Assembly (NCBI RefSeq): GCF_000023065.1
Contig: NC_012691.1
Span: forward strand, 1,656,501-1,720,500
Direction: 5' to 3'
Source: Tolumonas auensis DSM 9187
Lineage (GTDB): Bacteria > Pseudomonadota > Gammaproteobacteria > Enterobacterales > Aeromonadaceae
DNA: 64,000 nucleotides
Shown: positions 9,699-18,312 of the stretch, piece after piece
Layout: every line of letters begins with the position of its first letter
Numbering within the stretch: the first letter of the stretch is position 1
Made by a program: the position numbers and the translations under genes
The notes under the pieces: model-generated
What the model saw: only the letters and a program-made list of their open reading frames with translations
Told to the model about the DNA's origin: nothing
The model's database searches: none

Positions 9699-11411
9699 TT
9701 ATGTACTCCTTGCAGAATGTTCTGCGGTGAGGTGAGCATTGATCTCGTTCCGGAAATACCGGTTGATCGAAAGCAGCACCTTCGGGCTGGATTGCCCAAG
9801 ACCACATTTTGAGGCCACACAGATGGTTTCGGCGAGGCTGAGTAACTCGTCCAATTGCTGACCGGAGCATTTGCCGTTACGCAACGACCTGATGCCATTG
9901 AGCAGAACCACGTTGCCATCGCGGCATGGCGTGCATTGACCACAGGATTCCTCAACGAAAAATTCCAGGTAGTTTTCTGCCACTTCAAGAAGATCACGGT
10001 CAGGACCATATATGATCACCGAACTGCCAGCCCCCAGATCCTCGTAAGCCAGCTTGCGGCCGAACTCAGCGGCCGGCAGGAACCGTCCTGAATATCCGCC
10101 GATCTGAACAGCTTTGGCTCCTTCTCCGCCAGCAAGAGCCAGCAAGCCGGATACCGTGGAGCCCCATGGCAGCTCATAGAGGCCGGGGCGGGCACACTCA
10201 CCGGAGACGCTGAATAGCTTGAAGCCTTTTGACTTTTCGGTGCCGATGCCAGAAAACCATTGAGCACCGCGAGCAAGAATAACGCTGACCGTAGCAAGTG
10301 TCTCGACGTTATTCACCACCGTTGGCTGGCCGAGAAAACCGGCTTCGGTCGGGTAAGGTGGACGATTACGCGGCTCGCCCCGGTTGCCTTCCAGTGATTC
10401 AATCAGCGCAGTTTCCTCGCCGCAAACATAGGAACCAGCGCCCATCTGAATTCGGATGTCGAAATTAAAACCTTCTTTTCCGGAAATGTCGCAGCCCAGC
10501 AATCCGGCTTCACGCCGGGCTTTCAGCACTTGTTCTAGGTGAGGCAGGAGATAGGCGTATTCGGCCCGCAGATAGACGATGCCCTGGCTTGCCCTGATGG
10601 CATAGGCGGCAATCGTCATTCCTTCAAACACCAGATCCGCAAACCAGGACAGGGTGATCCTGTCTTTGAAAGTGCCCGGTTCTCCCTCATCCGCATTGCA
10701 GATCATGTATTTCACATCGCCATTTGCGTCAGCTGCCATCTTCCATTTCGTACCGGTAGGAAAGCCGGCGCCGCCGCGGCCACAAAGGCCGGATGCGGAT
10801 ATCTCTGCAATAACTTCGTCAGGTTCCATGGCTGCCGCTTTCGTGATGCCGGCGTTGGCGTGGTGGCTGGCATAGGTCAGGGTCGTAGTGAAACTGTCGC
10901 CGACCATGCCGGTTATCGGGCGGTGAGAATAGAATTTCTCAGTACATTGTCTGATAATCTGAGGGATGAGGAGAGGGGTGAGATTAGAAAATACCTCGCT
11001 GTTGATCATCATCGCTGGTGCCTGATCATCCATGCCGATGCAACTAGTCCATTGCAGAGTGAACAGACCGTCCGGAGTCGTTTCCCCGAACCTGATGCCG
11101 AGAACAGTTTCGAGTTGCCGGGCGATATCGTTTGCGCCCTTCATGATGGAAGAGATATCCCGGCTGAGGCGGATAATGAACTTGCCCTTGGGCTCGGTGT
11201 TGATGAAATGATAGAAAGTGGCAACGCCATAGACTTTGGCAGCATGAATGCCCAGTAAATCAGCGACATATTGCATGGCGAGTTCGGAGACGTAGCCGTA
11301 TTCCTCTTGTATAACCCGGAGGATCGGCAGCAGCGCTGAACGCTGGCGGTCGTATTTTCCCACCACCGTAGAGATGAATTCTCTGAGTTTTTCCTGTTCA
11401 GTCAGCAACAT
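9699..11411 (-). CDS. NuoE-NuoF fusion, NAD(P)H-binding diaphorase subunit of [FeFe] hydrogenase
   Basis: I choose the ATG at 11411 (MLLTEQEKLREF), preceded by GGAGGA, over the one seven codons upstream; the product is 570 aa. Residues about 1-150 form a NuoE/HndA-like domain. The rest is NuoF/HndC-like: GRGGAGFPTGTKW (FMN/NADH site), NADEGEPGTFKDR, and an ESCGQCTPCRDG plus KCGLG [4Fe-4S] motif. Oddly, three of the four NuoE [2Fe-2S] cysteines appear lost. The first pair reads as an SRDISS stretch and only the C of TSCIGMDDQAP remains. The protein should pass electrons between NAD(P)H and the catalytic subunit encoded immediately downstream. Confidence 0.88.
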   Translation of the reverse strand: MLLTEQEKLREFISTVVGKYDRQRSALLPILRVIQEEYGYVSELAMQYVADLLGIHAAKVYGVATFYHFINTEPKGKFIIRLSRDISSIMKGANDIARQLETVLGIRFGETTPDGLFTLQWTSCIGMDDQAPAMMINSEVFSNLTPLLIPQIIRQCTEKFYSHRPITGMVGDSFTTTLTYASHHANAGITKAAAMEPDEVIAEISASGLCGRGGAGFPTGTKWKMAADANGDVKYMICNADEGEPGTFKDRITLSWFADLVFEGMTIAAYAIRASQGIVYLRAEYAYLLPHLEQVLKARREAGLLGCDISGKEGFNFDIRIQMGAGSYVCGEETALIESLEGNRGEPRNRPPYPTEAGFLGQPTVVNNVETLATVSVILARGAQWFSGIGTEKSKGFKLFSVSGECARPGLYELPWGSTVSGLLALAGGEGAKAVQIGGYSGRFLPAAEFGRKLAYEDLGAGSSVIIYGPDRDLLEVAENYLEFFVEESCGQCTPCRDGNVVLLNGIRSLRNGKCSGQQLDELLSLAETICVASKCGLGQSSPKVLLSINRYFRNEINAHLTAEHSARST

Positions 11412-11561
11412 TCCTATCTTTCCTCCGTGCATTTGCCGGATTACGGGCTGCCGGTTCAGGCAGAATGTGTCTGTGCTGCGCTTGGTGGTTTTTAGTTTCG
11501 TTCGTGTTTGCTCACTATGAGCATAGCATCATAAGAAACGCCATCTTGATTAACAGATAGT

Positions 11562-11598
11562 AAAAAGCCTCTTTAATGAACTTAAAGAGGCTTTTTTT
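11562..11598. terminator. Bidirectional terminator between YqhD-like gene and hydrogenase operon
   Basis: AAAAAGCCTCTTTAA pairs perfectly with TTAAAGAGGCTTTTT across a 5-base loop, with A- and T-tracts on the two sides. It ends the minus-strand alcohol dehydrogenase transcript 10 bases after that gene's ancestral stop and insulates the hydrogenase operon promoter region (11412-11561). Confidence 0.85.
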
Positions 11599-11608
11599 GA
11601 TCAATCAA

Positions 11609-12768
11609 TTACAGCGCCAGTTTCAGAATTTCTTTGACATCTTCAGGTGTAATATCACCGTACTCACCCAACTTAACATGACCATGCTGAGTCAGTTTCT
11701 CGGCAACAGCAGGAATCACAGACGCATCTAAGCCATAAGCGGACAAGCGTGGCGGATTGCCCATACTTTCAAAAACTCTTCCGTTTTCTTGATAGCAGCA
11801 TCAACACGTTCATCATCGCTGCCGGTACGCAGATCTAATACACGTTCCGCATATTGCAGTAATTTGGCTTTTTTCTGCTCTTTTTTGTATTTCCATACCG
11901 CAGGCAGAACAATCGCCAGCGTTTGCGCATGATCCAACCCATACAAACCGGTAATTTCATGACCAATCATGTGGGTTGCCCAGTCGGTTGGCACACCGGT
12001 GTTCAGCGTACCATTTAATGCCATGGTGGCTGTCCACATCAGGTTAGCTCGCACGTCATAATCAGTTGGGTTAGCCAGCGCCGCAGGGCCATCTTCAAAC
12101 AGGTTATGCAATAACCCTTCCGCAAAACGATCCTGAACCTTGGCATTGACCGGGTAGGTCATATATTGCTCAACGGTGTGAACAAAGCTATCCACTACGC
12201 CATTAGCAACCTGACGGGTAGGGAGGGAGTAGGTTGTTTCAGGATCAAGCACCGAGAAACGTGGTTGCACATGAACAGAATCAAAGAACAGTTTGTCTTT
12301 TGTTTCCGCTTTAGTAATCACCGCGCCGGAATTCATTTCTGAACCGGTTGCCGGCAGTGTCAGCACACAGCCGAGTGGGATCGCATCAGCGACATGCGCG
12401 CCATAAGTCTTAAGAATTTCCCATGGATCATTCGGATAAAGAGAAGCCGCAGCGATGAATTTACTGCCATCAATTACTGAACCACCACCTACGGCCAGAA
12501 TGTAGGTAATGTTTTCTTTTTTGACGATTTCGACCGCTTTCATCAGGGTTTCAAAATGCGGGTTAGGTTCAATACCACTGAATTCAAAACAGGTGTAGCC
12601 ATTCAGAGCTGTATGAACCTGATCCAGCACGCCATTTTTTTTGATGCTGCCGCCACCATAAGTGATCAATACACGTGCATCAGCCGGGATTTCATCTTTG
12701 ATCTTAGCGATCTGACCTTTACCAAAATGGATCTGCGTTGTATTACGAACACTGAAATTATTCATCAT
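11609..12768 (-). pseudogene. yqhD: Iron-containing alcohol dehydrogenase (YqhD-like), frameshifted near 3' end
   Basis: The frame from 12768 (or the adjacent ATG at 12765) encodes a group III iron-dependent, NADPH-linked aldehyde/alcohol dehydrogenase (MNNFSVRNTTQIHFGKGQ, GGGSVIDGSKFIA, and metal-ligand region GHEITGLYGLDHAQTLAIV). After TEEFL the frame runs into a premature stop at 11728. The expected ending continues in another frame down to 11609: SMGNPPRLSAYGLD, then HGHVKLGEYGDITPEDVKEI and a final LKLAL. Restoring one base in the A5 run at 11771-11775 gives a 386-residue protein, very near the usual YqhD length. It is either a sequencing error in a homopolymer or a real lesion; the shifted product would be 346 aa. 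Confidence 0.85.
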
Positions 12769-12837
12769 ATTACCTTTATAGATTGTTATGACTTTGATAT
12801 CCGGTACGGATTAACCCGGGCGTTATAACTGGAATAA

Positions 12838-13989
12838 TCATCTGAACCATTGTGAAAAACGTTGTGCCGGATTGTCGGATTGAACCAGCTCGCCAATCAT
12901 CGGTGTCAGCAACCGGTATGATTTTCCTTTGCTGGCTTCGCTGATGCGGATGAGCGGATCATTCCAGGCATGATGAGCCAGTTTGAATTTACTGTTATGG
13001 GAAGGCAGAACCGCAGATGCGTTCAGATCTTCACCTGCCTGCGCTGTTTCCTCCGGCATCATGTGGATGAAACGCCAGTTTTCGTTATATTGTCCGCATT
13101 CCAGAATGGCCAGATCAAAACGACCGAACTGCTTTCCGATCTCTTTAAAATGTGGCCCGTATCCGCTATCACCGCCAACATAAATCTTATGACGGGGTGT
13201 CACTAATGCAAATGAAGACCATAACGTTTTATTTCTTGTCAGCAGACGGCCGGAGAAATGACGCGCAGGCAGGATATGAATTTCCAGACCATTTTGACGT
13301 TTGATGACACTACGCCAGTCACCTTCCTGAATGATATTTTTTGCAAATCCCCACTGTTCAAAATAGGAACCCACACCCAATGGTGTTATCACATTTTTAA
13401 TTTTCGATTTCAGCCCGTTTACTGTCGCATAATCAAGATGATCCCAGTGATCATGCGTCGTAATTAAATAATCAATTTCCGGTATATCATCAACAGTGTA
13501 GATATTACTGCCTGGAAATGCCTGGTTTGTTGCCGGGACAGGGGATGCGTTATCACTAAATACCGGATCAATCAAAAAACGGATACCATCCAGCTGAATG
13601 TAATAAGATGAATGTCCCATCCAGACAACCGTGTTTTCTGATTTATTTAAACGATGCAAATCAGTTTTGACAGAAGGTAAGGGTGCTGTCGGGATTGAAT
13701 TATGATCCTTACCGAATAAAAACTGCGTCATCGTTGCAATCCTGCTCTGATTGCTGGTTAATACAGGCGTTTCAACCTGATTCTGAAATACGCCGGCATC
13801 ATAAGATGAAACCAGGTTTCTGTTTTCAAAACTAATCTCATCCGGCAATTGTGCAAACTGAGGTTGTCGCAGATAAAAAAAGGTAAATACGACCATCATC
13901 GAAATAATGGAAAGGAATAAAATCAACATTTTGAATGCAACCTTGCTGTAAGGGCCGTAAGATTCCACTGCCATTTCGTTTTTTGCCAT
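12838..13989 (-). CDS. Membrane-anchored MBL-fold metallo-hydrolase
   Basis: I place the start at 13989 (MAKNEMAVES), preceded by CAGG; a TTG seven codons earlier is the alternative. An N-terminal transmembrane helix (about residues 20-42, KMLILFLSIISMMVVFTFFY) leads to a metallo-beta-lactamase domain with HDHWDHLD, GHSSYYI, and later ILPARHFSGR and YVGGDSGYG metal-site motifs. The arrangement resembles the UlaG/RomA/NAPE-PLD-like branch, which cleaves phosphoesters or lactones. The catalytic domain should face the periplasm. Substrate unknown; it stands alone, with 233 bases to the next gene. Confidence 0.8.
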   Translation of the reverse strand: MAKNEMAVESYGPYSKVAFKMLILFLSIISMMVVFTFFYLRQPQFAQLPDEISFENRNLVSSYDAGVFQNQVETPVLTSNQSRIATMTQFLFGKDHNSIPTAPLPSVKTDLHRLNKSENTVVWMGHSSYYIQLDGIRFLIDPVFSDNASPVPATNQAFPGSNIYTVDDIPEIDYLITTHDHWDHLDYATVNGLKSKIKNVITPLGVGSYFEQWGFAKNIIQEGDWRSVIKRQNGLEIHILPARHFSGRLLTRNKTLWSSFALVTPRHKIYVGGDSGYGPHFKEIGKQFGRFDLAILECGQYNENWRFIHMMPEETAQAGEDLNASAVLPSHNSKFKLAHHAWNDPLIRISEASKGKSYRLLTPMIGELVQSDNPAQRFSQWFR

Positions 13990-14249
13990 CACCAAACCTG
14001 TTACCGCCAAACACAGAATTAATGTCAGAGCTTAGCATGCCTGCAGGCCCCTGATTATATGTATAAAACTAATAAGTCTTGTGAGCCCAATTCATGAATC
14101 ATGGGCGCTGAGTTTTCTCTGCATTTATGAGTAGCATGCATAGCTCTATTGTCATTTTGCGGTATTAAGTCTGCTTATTTTTCACCTGTGAACTATGCTG
14201 AAAAGAACTGCTCAGTTATCAGGGTTTTTCAGAATCCGCACAGGTGAAA

Positions 14250-14660
14250 ATGATGAAAAAGCTATTGATACTTAATTTATTCTTCCTTGGAATTGTTGGG
14301 TGTGTTGCACCGAAAGCTGACAGTGCACCACCCAAAGAGGCAACCATCACTGCCAATGTACAGCAAGTACACATTGACGGTGGGGCGTATTTCTTCAAGC
14401 CAAATCACGTAATTGTTAAAGTAAATATACCAGTGGAATTAATCGTCAAAGTAGAGAGTGGATTGATTCCACATAATTTCGTTATCCAGGCACCTGAGGC
14501 TGGAATCATGGTCAAAGAGAGTCTATCCAGTGATGCCAAGACCATCCGTTTCACGCCTAAAGCCGTCGGCAAATATCCTTTTTATTGTAGTCACGGGCTG
14601 CCATTTGTTAAAAGTCACCGTGAAAGAGGTATGGAAGGTTTAATTGAAGTAGTGGAATAA
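14250..14660 (+). CDS. Cupredoxin-like lipoprotein
   Basis: About 136 residues. An N-terminal lipoprotein signal ends in a lipobox (LGIVGC). The mature part resembles a cupredoxin_1 domain: a beta-rich YFFKPNHVIVKVNIPVELIV segment with a histidine in IPHNFVIQ, and the C-terminal copper loop YCSHGLPF. It should be a periplasmic, membrane-tethered copper or electron-carrier protein. I prefer the ATG at 14250 behind an AGGTG site; a GTG at 14244 is possible. It begins a tight three-gene run with the LolA-like and SRPBCC genes (gaps of 4 and 11 bases). Confidence 0.7.
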   Translation: MMKKLLILNLFFLGIVGCVAPKADSAPPKEATITANVQQVHIDGGAYFFKPNHVIVKVNIPVELIVKVESGLIPHNFVIQAPEAGIMVKESLSSDAKTIRFTPKAVGKYPFYCSHGLPFVKSHRERGMEGLIEVVE

Positions 14661-14664
14661 CCTG

Positions 14665-15288
14665 ATGTTATTAATTTCGGTTTTTGTTGCTGCTCTTACG
14701 GGTATAGCCCCGGACGCTCTGACTAAAGCCATTGATAATTATCATCGGGTCGAATCTTATTCTGTCACTATTCGCTCTTCCGGTGAAAATGGTGCCCAGA
14801 ATATTCGCTATTACTACAAAAAACCCGGTTTCGTGCGCATGGAATTTATTCATCCGCATGAAGGCGCGGTACTGATTTACAGTCCGGATACCCGGCGGGT
14901 TCGCGTGTGGCCATTTGGCATAAACCATTTTCCGGAATTGAATTTGAGTCCTGACAATCTGTTGATCCGGGGTTCTGGTGGTCAACAAGTCGATAGCTCG
15001 GATATCGGGGCGTTATTCATGAATATTCGCACTCTGGCAACCGGCGGTACTTCTGAGATCGTGAAAGAAGAGTACGTGTCAGGGCGTACGGATCTTCATA
15101 TGGTCGTAACGGGCGCTGACAAATTTGTTGTTGGCGGGGTACATCGATATGAACTCTGGCTTGATACAGGAAATCAGTTTCCTATCAAAGTAATAAGTCA
15201 TGATCAGTACAATACCATTATTGAGACTGTGATAATGGAAGCTCCGGAAGTTAATGCTCAACTGCCGGATCGGTTGTTTAATCCATAG
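14665..15288 (+). CDS. LolA-like / outer-membrane lipoprotein-sorting family protein
   Basis: A 207-residue exported protein with a short signal peptide (MLLISVFVAALTGIAP). The body resembles the LolA/LolB/DUF1571 half-barrel fold: a repeated beta pattern with VESYSVTIRSS, NIRYYYKKPGFVRMEF and VLIYSPDTRRVRVWPFG, and a late LWLDTGNQFPIKVISHD strand. It is not the housekeeping LolA, being different in sequence and context. Many such paralogs have no defined ligand. It starts four bases after the cupredoxin stop, so coexpression is likely. Confidence 0.6.
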   Translation: MLLISVFVAALTGIAPDALTKAIDNYHRVESYSVTIRSSGENGAQNIRYYYKKPGFVRMEFIHPHEGAVLIYSPDTRRVRVWPFGINHFPELNLSPDNLLIRGSGGQQVDSSDIGALFMNIRTLATGGTSEIVKEEYVSGRTDLHMVVTGADKFVVGGVHRYELWLDTGNQFPIKVISHDQYNTIIETVIMEAPEVNAQLPDRLFNP

Positions 15289-15299
15289 TAAGGAGCAGC

Positions 15300-15782
15300 A
15301 TGGAGTACAATATTGTAACTGTCTGGCATATTGAAGCTCCGCTCGAAACAGTTTATGAACTGATCAGTCAATCTCTGAATTGGCCTCAGTGGTGGTGTAA
15401 TGTGAAAAGTGTCGAGGAAATTGCCCCCGGAGATACAAAGGGTATTGGTAACATCCGACGTTATACCTGGCAAGGCGTCCTGCCATACAGGCTCATTTTT
15501 GATATATGTGTGACCCATATTGAGCCGCAAGTTGTGATCGAAGGTATTGTCAGCGGTGACCTGGAAGGCTACGGTCGTTGGTCATTTAGTAGTCATGAGA
15601 CTATGACCATCGTGCGCTATGAATGGCTGGTACGTACGACGTCTTTCTGGATGAATCTGTTGGAGCTGTTTGCATACCCTTTAATTAAGTGGAATCACAA
15701 CCTTGTCATGCGACAAGGAGGCAAAGCGCTTGCTCACAAACTCAACTCACGTTTAATTCAGGTCGCTCATTACTCAAGATGA
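15300..15782 (+). CDS. SRPBCC-family (polyketide cyclase/START-like) protein
   Basis: A 160-residue cytoplasmic protein starting behind a strong AAGGAG site. It has the SRPBCC pattern: an early IEAPLETVYELISQSLNWPQW (binding-fold entry with the conserved W), a central VTHIEPQVVIEG strand and a GRWSFSSHET strand, then a long C-terminal helix. The fold binds hydrophobic ligands, but no specific function can be given. It is the last gene of the cupredoxin-LolA-like operon and overlaps the convergent mqo gene by nine bases. Confidence 0.7.
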   Translation: MEYNIVTVWHIEAPLETVYELISQSLNWPQWWCNVKSVEEIAPGDTKGIGNIRRYTWQGVLPYRLIFDICVTHIEPQVVIEGIVSGDLEGYGRWSFSSHETMTIVRYEWLVRTTSFWMNLLELFAYPLIKWNHNLVMRQGGKALAHKLNSRLIQVAHYSR

Positions 15783-17267
15783 TAACTTGAGAGTATCCAA
15801 TGTGTACCTTCTTACGCTGGCCGATAAATTGGCATCATTGATCAATGAGCGACCATAGGAAGGTATCATTGTTTTCAGCTTGTCTTGCCATTCAGCGGAC
15901 TGCATTTGTTGCGGGAAACATCGCTCCAGCACGTCTAACATGGTTTTGACGCTAACGGATGCGCCTGGCGAAGCCCCGAGCAATGCAGCCAGACTTCCAT
16001 CTTCCGCCGCCACAATTTCAGTGCCAAACTCAAGTTTTCCCCATTTATGATGGCAGCGTTTTATGATTTGTACCCGTTTACCTGCGTGAGCGAGTTGCCA
16101 GTCTTCTGCACGTGCATTTGGAATAAAAGCTTCCAATGATTGCATCCGCTGACTGTGCGTCTGGAATACTTCTTTCACCAGATATTTTGTTAAATCAAAG
16201 TTGTTTTTACCTGCGCCAATCAGACTTTTCAGATTGTGTGGTCTCACCGATTTAGCCAAATCGAATGGGGAGCCGTGTTTTAAAAACTTAGTCGTGAAAC
16301 CAGCATATGGCCCGAATAACAGGCTTGGTTTACCATTAATAATCCGGGTATCCAAATGGGGGACAGACATCGGCGGGGCACCAACAGCTGCCAGACTATA
16401 CACTTTGGCATGGTGCTGCCGGATGAGATCCTGGTTTTGACAAATCAGCCATTGTCCACTGACAGGAAACCCACCGTAACCGGCCGCTTCTTCAATACCT
16501 GAATTTTGCAACAAATGCAGGGCAACGCCACCGGCACCCAGAAATACAAAGGGGCTTTCGATGGTTTGTTTTGCAGCGCTATTCTGATTTTTGACTTTAA
16601 CCGCCCAAGGTTTTTTTGCGCCATGAGCCCGGTGCAAGTCAACAACCCTGGTATTGGTTAACAGCTCGAAATTGGCATTTTTCTGAAGATAACTGACGAG
16701 TATGCGGGTCAGTGCACCAAAGTTAACGTCCGCACCATGCTCAACGCGCGTTGCTGCTAACTTAGGTTCCGCCTGACGGCCTTTCATCATTAAAGGCATC
16801 CAGTCAGCCAGCGTCTGTTCGTCTTCCGACCACTTCATTTCCGAAAATAAATGATGAGACTTAAGCAGCGTGTATCTTGCTTTGAGAAAATCGATGTCTT
16901 TCTGACCCCAGACTGCGCTGAGGTGAGGAACCCGGTTGATAAATGAAGAGGGAGTTATGTTTTCACGGTCTGCATTGACTAAATGCGACCAGAATTGCAA
17001 AGAGACTTCAAACGCCGCGTTGATTTCTAAAGCGCGCTGAATAAGTACATTGCCATCTTTATCGTGTGGCGTGTAGTTAAGCTCGCAATACCCCGCGTGG
17101 CCGGTTCCTGCGTTGTTCAGGGCGCCGGAGCTTTCAAGGGCGATATCGGGTAATTGTTCAATCATACAAATATGCAATGCAGGATCCAGGCGGTGAATCA
17201 GCATCGCCAGTGTTGCACTCATGATCCCACCGCCAACCAAAGTAACATCTGCATGAATTGAAGCCAT
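15774..17267 (-). CDS. mqo: Malate:quinone oxidoreductase
   Basis: A 497-residue FAD enzyme, the usual Mqo length. It oxidises malate to oxaloacetate and passes electrons to the quinone pool at the inner membrane, bypassing NAD-linked malate dehydrogenase. Visible features are the N-terminal dinucleotide-binding motif VTLVGGGIMSATLA, then LESSGALNNAGTGHAGYCEL, FVFLGAGGVALHLLQ, and a C-terminal LGASPGASVSVKTML. All are characteristic of the family. A GGG-containing ribosome site lies about nine bases before the ATG. It is convergent with, and overlaps, the SRPBCC gene end. Confidence 0.93.
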   Translation of the reverse strand: MASIHADVTLVGGGIMSATLAMLIHRLDPALHICMIEQLPDIALESSGALNNAGTGHAGYCELNYTPHDKDGNVLIQRALEINAAFEVSLQFWSHLVNADRENITPSSFINRVPHLSAVWGQKDIDFLKARYTLLKSHHLFSEMKWSEDEQTLADWMPLMMKGRQAEPKLAATRVEHGADVNFGALTRILVSYLQKNANFELLTNTRVVDLHRAHGAKKPWAVKVKNQNSAAKQTIESPFVFLGAGGVALHLLQNSGIEEAAGYGGFPVSGQWLICQNQDLIRQHHAKVYSLAAVGAPPMSVPHLDTRIINGKPSLLFGPYAGFTTKFLKHGSPFDLAKSVRPHNLKSLIGAGKNNFDLTKYLVKEVFQTHSQRMQSLEAFIPNARAEDWQLAHAGKRVQIIKRCHHKWGKLEFGTEIVAAEDGSLAALLGASPGASVSVKTMLDVLERCFPQQMQSAEWQDKLKTMIPSYGRSLINDANLSASVRRYTLDTLKLSS

Positions 17268-17416
17268 TCAACAACCCTGTTAAGCATGTCAATGATAGAT
17301 GGATTATAAATACATTTTTACTAATATGATATGCATGTAAGTTTTCTTTAAATATTAATAAGTCCGGTTATGGCGTATAAATATAGTGTCTTATAAGCGA
17401 TTTAATCGGGATATAT

Positions 17417-17722
17417 ATGAATCTCAAACTACTGGCTATAGCGGCTTTGCTCATTTCTGGCACTGCATCAGCTGACAGTACATTACGTTGTGGCAATTCA
17501 CTTATTACCGTCGGTGATACCAAGTTTGAATTGATTATGAAGTGTGGCGAGCCGATCGGCGCCAAAAATAAAGAGATAATAGTAGTAAACGAATACGGGA
17601 TGAGAATGGCCGTAATCAAAGAAGAGTTGATAATCGATATGGGTAATGATCGGCTTATCGGACTGGTGTCGGTTGTAGATGGTGTGATCACATCAATAGA
17701 AGATGGCCCCAGAAACAATTAA
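17417..17722 (+). CDS. DUF2845-like small secreted protein
   Basis: A 101-residue protein with a clear signal peptide (MNLKLLAIAALLISGTASAD). The mature part begins STLRCGNSLITVGDTKFELIMKCGEP, the pattern of the DUF2845 family: two cysteines that probably form a disulfide, then short beta strands. Function unknown; periplasmic location expected. It is flanked by mqo (divergent) and a shared terminator. Confidence 0.65.
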   Translation: MNLKLLAIAALLISGTASADSTLRCGNSLITVGDTKFELIMKCGEPIGAKNKEIIVVNEYGMRMAVIKEELIIDMGNDRLIGLVSVVDGVITSIEDGPRNN

Positions 17723-17758
17723 TCAGGTTAAGAGTAATTGGCCGGCCCCAAATAACAA

Positions 17759-17786
17759 AAAAGGCGACTATCACTAGCCACCTTTT
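17759..17786. terminator. Bidirectional terminator between DUF2845 gene and SspB-like gene
   Basis: AAAAGGCGACTA pairs with TAGCCACCTTTT (two G-U wobbles) around a TCAC tetraloop. A- and T-runs flank the stem, so it can serve both convergent genes. Confidence 0.75.
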
Positions 17787-17810
17787 AAGACAATTTCATA
17801 TGACAGGATT

Positions 17811-18293
17811 TCAGTCGTTTTTAACGACCGATAGTGACGGTCTTTTTTTAATATGAACGGGCGGTTCTATCGGTGCGATTTGTTCATCTTCGTTGATAAT
17901 ATATTGAAAATGTTGAGAATCAACCAGCTCTTTACCATTCAAACCGTTCAGGCTGATCAATTGATCAGTGCCGAATGAAATCTGAGTAACCATGTTCTGA
18001 ATTCTGCATTCAAAACTGATTATGTTGTCTTTGTGGATGAAATATTTCATCGCCATCGGCGTCAGCGACAGGTTCACGAACCATAGATGTTCATCTTGAT
18101 GTACGTGAGCAACCAGAGGGGCAGGGATCCATGGGCTTAGTTTCAAATCACCATTCTGATCAAGACACGAAGCCAGAACAACAGCATGAATGCTTTTTAC
18201 TTCATTATTCTGGCACATGTCTTCATAGACGATATCAAATACCGCTGAATTGACTTTGGCGCATCTGCGCATTTGATGGTTAATATCTGTCAT
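17811..18293 (-). CDS. SspB-like protein (candidate ClpXP adaptor paralog)
   Basis: A 160-residue protein. Residues about 75-110 align without gaps to the SspB substrate-binding core: a P-x-A-M turn, then ISFECRIQNMVTQISF matching the VRFNARFGGIPRQVSV pattern of SspB, followed by a hydrophobic helix. The last residues, KRPSLSVVKND, closely resemble the SspB C-terminal ClpX-binding (XB) peptide GRPALRVVK, reached through an acidic/proline linker (INEDEQIAPIEPP). SspB delivers ssrA-tagged and other substrates to ClpXP. Here the N-terminal 40 residues differ, and the gene lies 19 bases after mltB rather than beside sspA. A paralog with a different cargo is plausible; its function is unproven. 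Confidence 0.6.
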   Translation of the reverse strand: MTDINHQMRRCAKVNSAVFDIVYEDMCQNNEVKSIHAVVLASCLDQNGDLKLSPWIPAPLVAHVHQDEHLWFVNLSLTPMAMKYFIHKDNIISFECRIQNMVTQISFGTDQLISLNGLNGKELVDSQHFQYIINEDEQIAPIEPPVHIKKRPSLSVVKND

Positions 18294-18312
18294 AACATCC
18301 TCTGAACAACAA

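Noticed and set aside
10539-11258. 239-codon open frame on the plus strand inside the NuoEF fusion gene
   Set aside because: It lies antisense to a clearly conserved coding region in GC-richer DNA; the product is low-complexity-like, with no domain, and no ribosome site is seen.
11771-11775. Programmed frameshift in the YqhD-like gene
   Set aside because: A5 is a weak slippery run, no stimulatory hairpin or internal ribosome site is evident, and the family is not known to use recoding.
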